A DNA stretch of 9,664 nt from Deltaproteobacteria bacterium UBA2385. Its GTDB lineage: Bacteria > Myxococcota_A > UBA796 > UBA2385. Position numbers and translations under genes: made by a program. The notes under the pieces were generated by a model. The model saw only the letters and a program-made list of their open reading frames with translations. It was not told where the DNA came from and ran no database searches. The stretch spans positions 1 through 9,664 of the forward strand of contig DDSR01000127.1 in the NCBI GenBank assembly GCA_002343455.1. The letters run 5' to 3'. Below are positions 1 to 6,579 of this stretch, piece by piece. Position 1 is the stretch's first letter; each line of letters begins with the position of its first letter.

Positions 1-282
<282 letters not shown>

Positions 283-291
283 GGTCGGCGC

Positions 292-2124
292 TCAGGACAT
301 CACCCCGCCGGCCCCGCCGCTGGCGTCCAGGATGCCGCGCCAGCCGAAGGCGATCCACTCGCCGTCCGGCAGGGCTCGCAGCACCCGCCGCTCCTTGCCG
401 TTCATCTCGCGCTCCAGCAGGGCGCTGCTGCGACCGGGCTCCAGGATCAGCCCGTTCTCGGCGTCGACCCAGGCGTATCGGGAGAGGCCGCGCACCTCTT
501 CCACCACCTCGCCCGCGTGCAGATCGACCATCAGGATCGAGCAGCCGTCGCCCTCGGGCAGGCGCATCGCGCAGTGCTTGCCCCCCGTGATGCCCCAGAG
601 CTGATCGACCTCGACGTTGATGGTCAGCACGTCGCGGCCCTCGGCCGGGCGGCCGGACTTGACCGACTCGGCCAGGTCGTAGTGGCCGAGCACGCCCTCC
701 TCGTCCATCACCAGCAGATCGGGGCGGCGGTTGACGAAGGCCAGGCGGGTGATCGGGACCTCGGCCAGGGGAACGGGAGAGGGCACCGCGTCCTGCCCGG
801 TGGCCGGGTCGAGGACCTTGACCGCGCCCCGCGGGGTCACCACCCCCAGCCAGGTCCCGCCGTTGGAGAGGGCCATCGCCTTGGGCCACTCCAGCTCGAA
901 GCCCTTGTTCTGGGCCAGGTCCCACCAGCGCAGCCCGCCCTTGCGCAGCATCACGGCGACGACGCTGCCGCCGACGCCGACGCCGGTCGCCCCGACCGTG
1001 CTCGGGCCGCCATCGAAGACCTTGCGCCCGCGCTTGCAGTCGTAGACGGCGATCGGCCCTTTCTGCGGCACGACCACCGCGAGGCGGCTGTCCCGGTCAA
1101 GGTGGACCTCCCGCGGCAGGCCCTCGATCTCCATCTCCAGCTCGCGCCGGTTGCCTCGCCACAGGGCCATCTTGCCCCCGTGCGCGGCCAGCCGGCCGTC
1201 GCCGAAGCCCCCGACGCAGAGCACCGGCCCGGCGCTGCCGCTGCCTCCGCCGTGCATCAGGCCGTCGCTGCCGGCGACGCGGATGCCCTGGTGGCCCCAG
1301 TAGGCGGCCCCGGTCGGCTCGGGCGCGCCGTGGGCGACGCTGCCGCTGGGCTGGAGATCGGGCAGGGTGAAGGTGTGAACGCTGCGCTGCGTGACCGCGC
1401 CGGCCTGGGTGCCGTCCGGCGCGAGGATCAGGTTGGCGATGCCCGAGCCGCCCCGGGTGGCGAAGCTGGCGATCAGGGCGCCGTCGGCGACGCGCAGCAG
1501 CGAGATCCCGGCCTGGCCGGAGGCCAGCACCATCGTCCCGCAGAGGCTGAAGATGGCGCGATCCGCCGGCATCTGCAGCTTGTCCATGTAGAGCGCCTGC
1601 AGGCTCATCAGGTCCATCAGCCGCGGCTGGCCCTGGTCGTCCATCGCCAGCAGGCGCTGACCCCGGGGGTCGAACTGCACCGTGTCGCCCGAGAAGCCCT
1701 GCCAGGCCGCGGTGCGCTGCCCGGTCTCCAGGTCCCAGATGCGCACCAGCCCGTCGCGCGCGATGCTGGCCAGGGTCCGCCCCTCCGGCGAGATCGCCAT
1801 CCCGCGCATCGCCCGCACCCGCCCGCGCGCGCCGTCCCGCTCCTCCTGAAACCAGGTCTCGCCGTTGTCGCAGCGGTAGACCCCGACCGTGCCGTTCTCG
1901 TCCCCCACCGCCACCAGGCTGGCGCCGGGGATCAGGCTGAGCGCCCCCAGCACCCCCGCGCCGGGCTGGATCACCAGCTGCGGCGTCGTCTCGCCGGGCC
2001 GCTGCACCGCGACAACTCCTTGCGAGTCGGCGGTGGCGATGGCGCCGGTGTGCGGGTCGTAGCAGGCCGCCGTGATGGGCGCGTCGTGTACGTTCGGGCA
2101 GAACTGGTCGACCAGCGCCGGCAT
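292..2124 (-). CDS. WD40-repeat / beta-propeller protein, cytoplasmic, function unknown
   Basis: This 610-residue protein starts at ATG (2122-2124), with GAGAGG seven bases upstream. It is built almost entirely of repeated beta-blade units. The clearest WD40 unit is at residues 117-136 (TLAS..RDGLVRIWDLETG). Weaker copies end in AVYDCKRG (359-366), RWWDLAQN (399-406), VKVLDPATG (435-443) and GHYDLAES (480-487). Length and spacing suggest about a dozen blades, perhaps two propellers. No signal peptide, transmembrane helix or enzymatic domain is visible, so it is probably a cytoplasmic interaction scaffold. Bacterial WD40 proteins are often tied to kinase signalling, but no kinase is in view. 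It is transcribed divergently from the GH57 operon and its stop lies 9 bp from that of the convergent surface-protein gene. The fold is well supported; the partner is unknown. Confidence 0.85.
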   Translation of the reverse strand: MPALVDQFCPNVHDAPITAACYDPHTGAIATADSQGVVAVQRPGETTPQLVIQPGAGVLGALSLIPGASLVAVGDENGTVGVYRCDNGETWFQEERDGARGRVRAMRGMAISPEGRTLASIARDGLVRIWDLETGQRTAAWQGFSGDTVQFDPRGQRLLAMDDQGQPRLMDLMSLQALYMDKLQMPADRAIFSLCGTMVLASGQAGISLLRVADGALIASFATRGGSGIANLILAPDGTQAGAVTQRSVHTFTLPDLQPSGSVAHGAPEPTGAAYWGHQGIRVAGSDGLMHGGGSGSAGPVLCVGGFGDGRLAAHGGKMALWRGNRRELEMEIEGLPREVHLDRDSRLAVVVPQKGPIAVYDCKRGRKVFDGGPSTVGATGVGVGGSVVAVMLRKGGLRWWDLAQNKGFELEWPKAMALSNGGTWLGVVTPRGAVKVLDPATGQDAVPSPVPLAEVPITRLAFVNRRPDLLVMDEEGVLGHYDLAESVKSGRPAEGRDVLTINVEVDQLWGITGGKHCAMRLPEGDGCSILMVDLHAGEVVEEVRGLSRYAWVDAENGLILEPGRSSALLEREMNGKERRVLRALPDGEWIAFGWRGILDASGGAGGVMS

Positions 2125-2131
2125 CGAAGAG

Positions 2132-2137
2132 CCTCTC
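2132..2137 (-). promoter_or_regulatory. Ribosome binding site of the WD40 gene
   Basis: On the minus strand this reads GAGAGG, seven bases before the ATG at 2124. It supports that start codon. Confidence 0.6.
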
Positions 2138-2177
2138 GCCCGCCCAGGAGTCGAAAGGGTGCGCGGGCGGCCGCGGG

Positions 2178-2183
2178 ATTGTA
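2178..2183 (-). promoter_or_regulatory. Candidate -10 element (TACAAT) for the WD40 gene
   Basis: The minus strand reads TACAAT, five of six matches to TATAAT, about 54 bases upstream of the WD40 ATG. It lies in the only AT-rich patch of the 107-bp divergent spacer between the WD40 gene and the first GH57 gene. No recognisable -35 box stands at the right distance. The same patch read on the plus strand (TGTAAC) is a poorer match for the GH57 direction. Confidence 0.3.
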
Positions 2184-2221
2184 ACCTCTGCGCCCCGCCT
2201 CCCGATCCTCCCCTGCTTCCC

Positions 2222-2226
2222 GAGGG
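2222..2226 (+). promoter_or_regulatory. Ribosome binding site deciding the TTG start of the first GH57 gene
   Basis: GAGGG stands five bases before the TTG codon at 2232. The next possible start, an ATG at 2262, has no such site and would cut into the conserved HMHQP motif, so the TTG start is preferred. Confidence 0.5.
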
Positions 2227-2231
2227 CCCTG

Positions 2232-4202
2232 TTGGCCGACCGCATCGCCCTGCTGCTGCATATGCACCAGCCCGAGTACCGGGATCCCGAGTCGGGGCGC
2301 CCGACCATGCCCTGGGTGCGCCTGCACGCCAGCCGGGGCTACACCGACGTCGCGGCGCTGGCCCTGGAGACCGGCGCGACCCCGACGATCAACGTCGTCC
2401 CCTCGCTGCTGCTCCAGCTCGAGGCCTACCGCGAGGGCGGCACCGACCGCTGGGAGGAGCTGTCCCGGCGCCCCGCCGAGGAGCTCTTCCCCGAAGAGGT
2501 CGCCTTCCTGCGCCGCTACTTCGTCACCGGCAACCCGACGATGCGCGCGGGATCGCCTCGGTACCTGGAGCTGGCCGCCCGCGCCGCGACCCCCACAGAG
2601 CCCCTCACAGAGCCCCTCATAGGGCCCCTCACAGAGCCCCTCACAGAGCCGCAAGACCTGCGCGATCTCCAGGTCTGGAGCAACCTCGCCTGGATGGGCG
2701 TCATCGGCCGCCGCGATCCGCTGGTCCAGGAGCTGCGCGCCCGCGACCGCGACTTCTCGCACGAGGAGCTGATCGCCCTGATGGACCTCCAGCGCCGCAT
2801 GGTCGGCGAGGTCCTCGACCTCTGGTCCCGCCTGCCCTCGCTGTCCTGCTCCCCCCTCTGCCACCCCATCCTGCCCCTGCTGGTCGACTTCCGCCACGCC
2901 CGACGCTGCCTGCCGCAGCTCCCCCGCGACCTGGGTCCGGCATCCACCTTCCGCTGGCCCCAGGACGCCCTGCGCCAGCTCGTCGAGGGCCGCGAGGTCT
3001 GTCAGCGCCTCCTCGGCCGCGCTCCCCAGGGCCTCTGGCCGTCGGAGGGCTCCGTCTCGCCCGAGGTGCTCGACCTCGCCCGGCAAGCCGGCTTCTCCTG
3101 GGTCGCCAGCGACGAGGGCGTCCTGCACCGCAGCGAGCGGGATCGCGAGAGCCGCGTCGACGGCCCCTGGGTGCAGGCGGGCGACGAGAGCGGGCTGCGC
3201 CTGGTCTTCCGCGACCACACGCTCTCCGATCGGGTCGGCTTCGTCTACCAGCGCTGGGATGGCGAGGCCGCCGCCGCCGACCTGCTCGCCGGCGCCCGCG
3301 AGCGCTGGGGCTGGGGCCCGGGAGCCGTGCCCGTCATCCTCGACGGCGAGAACCCCTGGGAGGCCTTCCCCGACGCCGGCGAGGCCTTCATGGGCGCGCT
3401 CTTCCGCAGCGGTCGGGTCTGCAGCGTCGACCAGCTCGTCCAGCAGCCCGCCATCGGACGGGTCCGACGCTTGCACACCGGCTCCTGGATCGACGCCGAC
3501 TTCCGGATCTGGGCCGGCGACCCGCAGGACCGCGCCGCCTGGGGCCTGCTCGCCCAGCTCCGGCAGGCCTGGAAGGAGGCCGGCTGCCCCGAGGACGCCT
3601 GGCGCCACCTCGCCAACGCCGAGTCCAGCGACTGGACCTGGTGGTTCGGTCCCGAGCACCACAGCGAGGTCGCCGACCTCTTCGACGCCCTCTTCCGTGC
3701 CCACCTCGCCGCGGGCTGGCGGGCGCTGGGCGGCCCGGTGCCCGAGGCCCTGGCCCGCCCGGTGCAGAGCCTCGCCGGCGACAGCCTGGTCCTCAAACAG
3801 CGCGGCCGCGGAAGGCCTCGCCTCGACGGCGCCCTGCACCCTGCCGACTGGGCCCGCGCGGCCTCCATCCCTCCCCCGACCCAGGGCAGCATGTCCCGCG
3901 GTCGCTCCTGGCTTCACGGCGGGGCCATCGTCGGCGACGGCCACCACCTCAGCCTGCGCCTGGACCTCGATCCCGAGGCCGGCGCCCCCACGCTGGAGCG
4001 CGAGGGCCAGCCCCCGATCGCCCTCGTCCCCACCGAGCACGCCGATCCCACCGAGGCCTTCGTTCGCCGCGAGGGCGGCCTCCTGCTGGTGCGCTTTCCC
4101 TACCCGGGCGGCGAGACCCGCTTCGCCCTCGTCTCGGCCGAGGGCGAGCGCCACCCGCCCCAAGGCTGGTTCCAGCTCGTCACGAGCGGTCTCGAGGGCT
4201 GA
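2232..4202 (+). CDS. GH57 glycoside hydrolase, COG1449 type (alpha-amylase/amylopullulanase-like)
   Basis: This 656-residue protein should hydrolyse or transfer alpha-glucan chains by the retaining GH57 mechanism. It has no signal peptide and is probably cytoplasmic. Conserved regions appear in order: HMHQP (10-14), PSLLLQL (57-63), CHPILPLL (210-217), GLWPSEGSVS (267-276) with E272 the likely nucleophile, ASDEGVL (292-298), ILDGENPWE (369-377) with D371 the likely acid/base, TGSWI (416-420) and SSDWTWWFG (465-473). Residues from about 550 form a beta-rich C-terminal domain typical of COG1449 members. The motif set resembles archaeal amylopullulanases more than the glucanotransferase group, but substrate specificity cannot be read by eye. 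The start is TTG with GAGGG five bases upstream. A Thr-Glu-Pro-Leu repeat (121-140) is inserted in the N-terminal half and uses ACA and ATA codons foreign to the rest of the gene. It is first in a three-gene GH57 set. Confidence 0.9.
   Translation: MADRIALLLHMHQPEYRDPESGRPTMPWVRLHASRGYTDVAALALETGATPTINVVPSLLLQLEAYREGGTDRWEELSRRPAEELFPEEVAFLRRYFVTGNPTMRAGSPRYLELAARAATPTEPLTEPLIGPLTEPLTEPQDLRDLQVWSNLAWMGVIGRRDPLVQELRARDRDFSHEELIALMDLQRRMVGEVLDLWSRLPSLSCSPLCHPILPLLVDFRHARRCLPQLPRDLGPASTFRWPQDALRQLVEGREVCQRLLGRAPQGLWPSEGSVSPEVLDLARQAGFSWVASDEGVLHRSERDRESRVDGPWVQAGDESGLRLVFRDHTLSDRVGFVYQRWDGEAAAADLLAGARERWGWGPGAVPVILDGENPWEAFPDAGEAFMGALFRSGRVCSVDQLVQQPAIGRVRRLHTGSWIDADFRIWAGDPQDRAAWGLLAQLRQAWKEAGCPEDAWRHLANAESSDWTWWFGPEHHSEVADLFDALFRAHLAAGWRALGGPVPEALARPVQSLAGDSLVLKQRGRGRPRLDGALHPADWARAASIPPPTQGSMSRGRSWLHGGAIVGDGHHLSLRLDLDPEAGAPTLEREGQPPIALVPTEHADPTEAFVRREGGLLLVRFPYPGGETRFALVSAEGERHPPQGWFQLVTSGLEG
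2594..2651 (+). repeat. 12-bp tandem repeat inside the GH57 gene (Thr-Glu-Pro-Leu)
   Basis: There are nearly five copies of CACAGAGCCCCT: copies 1, 2 and 4 are identical, copy 3 reads CATAGGGCCCCT, and the last is incomplete. They encode TEPL units at residues 121-140 of the first GH57 protein, with the variant copy reading I-G-P-L. The unit is a multiple of three, so copy-number changes keep the frame. The ACA and ATA codons contrast with the strongly GC-ending codons around it, which suggests recent local expansion. Confidence 0.9.
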
Positions 4203-4228
4203 CCCCCTCCGGCCGCATCTGGTACCCT
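4199..4228 (+). promoter_or_regulatory. Weak candidate promoter before the second GH57 gene
   Basis: CTGACC (4199-4204) and TACCCT (4223-4228) are 18 bases apart, matching the sigma-70 -35 box at four of six positions and the -10 box at three of six. They sit over the stop codon of the first GH57 gene and in the 60-bp gap before the second. This could give the last two genes their own transcription start, but the matches are poor and could be chance. Confidence 0.2.
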
Positions 4229-4262
4229 TCGAGACCCTCACAACCGGCGCGTCTGCACCGCG

Positions 4263-6575
4263 ATGACCCCGCTCTCCCTCATCCTGGTCCTGCACGACGC
4301 GTCCTCGCCCGGGGAGGACCCGGAGGCGCTCGCTCGCCTGCACGATCGCGCGCTCCGGCCCCTGCTGGAGACACTCGCCGCTGCCCCCACCCTCAAGCTG
4401 GCGCTCTACCTCTCGGGCACCCTGGCCGCCTGGATCGAGGCCGAGGCCGAGGCCACCCACACCGCCCTCCAGGCCCTGATCGAGCGGGAGCAGGTCGAGC
4501 TGATCGGCGGCTCTCCCACCCTGGCGGCCTTGCAGGGCATCCCCGACCGCGACGCCGCCTCCCACCTCCACGCCATGACCCGCTGGGCGCAGGCCAGCAT
4601 GAACACGCGGCTGCGCGGCGCCTGGCTGGGTGGGAGCGGCTGGGATCCCGTGCTGTCCTGGATCCTGGCCCGCGCGGGCGCGCAGTACACCTTCATCGAC
4701 CGGGCCCTGATCGAGACCAGCGGGCGGGACTGCGACGGACAGAGCCCCTGGTACGTCGCCGAGCGCGAGGGCGCCGCCGTGGGCATCCTGCCCCTGGACC
4801 CGCGGCTGGGAGCGCTCATCCCCTGGGCCGGGGCCCTCGCCGTGCGCACCGAGCTCCGGGCCCGCCATCGCTCCGGCGAGCGCTTCGTCACCGCCGCCGT
4901 CGCCCTCGAAGACCTGGGCCTCGCCTACGGCTCCCGCCGCTGGTGCTGGAACGGCGAGCGCGGCTTCATGCCCTCGCTGCTGCGCACCCTGGCCGAGGGC
5001 GCCGACTGGATCCGGACCGTCCTCCCCCGCCAGGCCGTCGAGGGCAACCGCCCCGGCGGGCGGGTCTACCCCTCGGCTGGCAGCAGCAGCGCCGACGTCC
5101 TCGCCGCCACCCAGTCCATCGCCTGGCAGCGGGTGCGCCGGGACATCGACGAGGGCCTCGACCCCTCGCTCCTGCGCTTCTCGCGCTGGATCACCCCCCC
5201 TCCCTGGGAGGCCTGCCTCGCCTCGCGAGAGGAGCGCAACCTCCTGCACAAGCGCGCCCTGCGCACCAGCGCCGCCGTCAACCGGCTGCGGCGCCACCTG
5301 CGCGAGGACAAGGCCGCCAAGCCCGCCCCCGCCCGCGCCCGCGCCCGCGCCCTCGACGAGGCCCGCGGCCTGCTCTTCTCCGCCCAGGCCGGGGCCCTGA
5401 TGCACGGCGGCCCGCACGGCGGCATCGAGCGCCCCGAGCTGCGGCAGATGGCCTGGCGCTCGCTGCTGCGGGCCGAGCAGGTCTGCCGGACGGCGCTGGG
5501 AGAGCACCAGAACAGCCACCACGAGGTCGTCGACCTCGACTGCGACGGCCAGCGCGAGGTCCTCGTCACCACCCCGCGGTTCAGCGCCCTGGTCCGGCCG
5601 GCCATGGGCGGCGCCGTCGTCGAGCTGGGCCTGTGGGGCCTGGGCAACATCGCCTCGGTGCTCGCCCGCCAGGAGGAGCCCTGGCACAGCCAGGTCCAGG
5701 CCGCCTCCCAGCTCCCGGCCCTGGTCGAGGAGGGCGCCCGCGTCGGCGAGAGTGGCCAGCTCCTCTCCGGCGACGAGTCCCTCCTCACGATGTCCGACGA
5801 GGAGAGCCTGATCTCCTCGGTCTCCGGCTCCTCGGTCTCGGGCGTCTTCGGCATCGAGGCCCCGCCTCTGCCCGAGCCCCCTGCCCTGCCCCTGCCCGAC
5901 TTCGACCCCAGCCTCGCCCTCACCGTCGACCGGGCGGGCCGGCACCTCTTCCAGGAGCACTTCCTCGGCCCGGGCACCCGCCTGGAGAGCCTGCGGCGGG
6001 ACCAGCACGCCCAGGACGGCGACTTCCTGCACGACCCCTACGCCCTGCTCTCCGCCGAGCGACGCGAAGACGGCGAGCTGCTCATCGCCATGGCCCGCGA
6101 GGGCGTCGTCCTCAGCGAGGGCCACGAGCGCCTCGTCCGCGTGCTCAAGCGCCTCAGCTTCCCGCAGGGCGCCGCCCGCATCGAGGCCAGCTACGAGGTC
6201 GCCAACCGCTACCGCGAGCCCGTCCACACCACCTTCGCCGTCGCCTTCAACCTGGGCCTCGACGGCCGGCTGGGCCCGCAGCGCTTCCTCCAGTCCGGCA
6301 ACCAGCGCGCCATGCTCGACCAGGACGGCACCTGGACCGAGGTCCGCAAGCTGGCCTGGGTCATCGGCGACCAGGGCCTGCGCGTCACCATCGAGTGCAG
6401 CGAGCCCGCCACCCTCACCTTCTTCGCCCTGCGCGCGCTCTCTCGCACCTGCGAGGCCTACAGCCCGGTCCACCAGGGCACCTGCCTGATGCTGAGCTGG
6501 CCCTTGCAGCTCTGGGGCGACGAGCGCCGCCGCTTCGAGCTCAGCCTGTCCATCGACACCCCTCGGGAGCGTTGA
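4263..6575 (+). CDS. GH57 4-alpha-glucanotransferase-like protein with DUF1925/DUF1926 regions; catalytic residues lost (probable pseudoenzyme)
   Basis: This 770-residue protein follows the layout of Thermococcus litoralis-type 4-alpha-glucanotransferases: GH57 barrel (about 1-320), helical DUF1925-like region (about 320-410, with LLHKRAL and HGGPHGGIERPELR) and beta-sandwich DUF1926-like region (about 418-765, with DLDCDGQREVLV, GDFLHDPY and FAVAFNL). The active site is degraded. The HNHQP motif is replaced by LHDASSP (10-16), GFYEP by GGSPTL (82-87), and the nucleophile motif WLTERVW by WLGGSGW (121-127), with Gly124 where Glu is expected. Only D217 might align with the acid/base Asp, but its DGEKFG context is gone. 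The Asn-Asp of the family's AQCNDAYWH motif reads AQAGALMHG (375-382). The frame is intact and codon use is normal, so this is not a decaying pseudogene. A Ser/acidic then Pro-rich linker (about 484-545) interrupts the DUF1926-like part. The start is the first possible ATG, with no strong ribosome site. The next gene begins four bases after its stop. A glucan-binding or regulatory role is inference. Confidence 0.85.
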   Translation: MTPLSLILVLHDASSPGEDPEALARLHDRALRPLLETLAAAPTLKLALYLSGTLAAWIEAEAEATHTALQALIEREQVELIGGSPTLAALQGIPDRDAASHLHAMTRWAQASMNTRLRGAWLGGSGWDPVLSWILARAGAQYTFIDRALIETSGRDCDGQSPWYVAEREGAAVGILPLDPRLGALIPWAGALAVRTELRARHRSGERFVTAAVALEDLGLAYGSRRWCWNGERGFMPSLLRTLAEGADWIRTVLPRQAVEGNRPGGRVYPSAGSSSADVLAATQSIAWQRVRRDIDEGLDPSLLRFSRWITPPPWEACLASREERNLLHKRALRTSAAVNRLRRHLREDKAAKPAPARARARALDEARGLLFSAQAGALMHGGPHGGIERPELRQMAWRSLLRAEQVCRTALGEHQNSHHEVVDLDCDGQREVLVTTPRFSALVRPAMGGAVVELGLWGLGNIASVLARQEEPWHSQVQAASQLPALVEEGARVGESGQLLSGDESLLTMSDEESLISSVSGSSVSGVFGIEAPPLPEPPALPLPDFDPSLALTVDRAGRHLFQEHFLGPGTRLESLRRDQHAQDGDFLHDPYALLSAERREDGELLIAMAREGVVLSEGHERLVRVLKRLSFPQGAARIEASYEVANRYREPVHTTFAVAFNLGLDGRLGPQRFLQSGNQRAMLDQDGTWTEVRKLAWVIGDQGLRVTIECSEPATLTFFALRALSRTCEAYSPVHQGTCLMLSWPLQLWGDERRRFELSLSIDTPRER
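6565..6569 (+). promoter_or_regulatory. Ribosome binding site of the branching-enzyme gene
   Basis: GGGAG lies inside the last codons of the preceding gene, ten bases before the ATG at 6580. With only four bases between stop and start, translational coupling of the two genes is likely. Confidence 0.4.
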
Positions 6576-6579
6576 GCCC

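Noticed and set aside
517..2184. A 555-codon plus-strand frame opposite the WD40 gene
   Set aside because: It is Arg, Ala, His and Pro-rich low complexity; the minus-strand frame has clear beta-propeller units and a ribosome binding site.
4263..6575. The middle GH57 gene as a pseudogene
   Set aside because: There is no frameshift or internal stop over 770 codons, codon use matches its neighbours, and it is tightly spaced with the next gene. Loss of catalytic residues alone fits a pseudoenzyme better.
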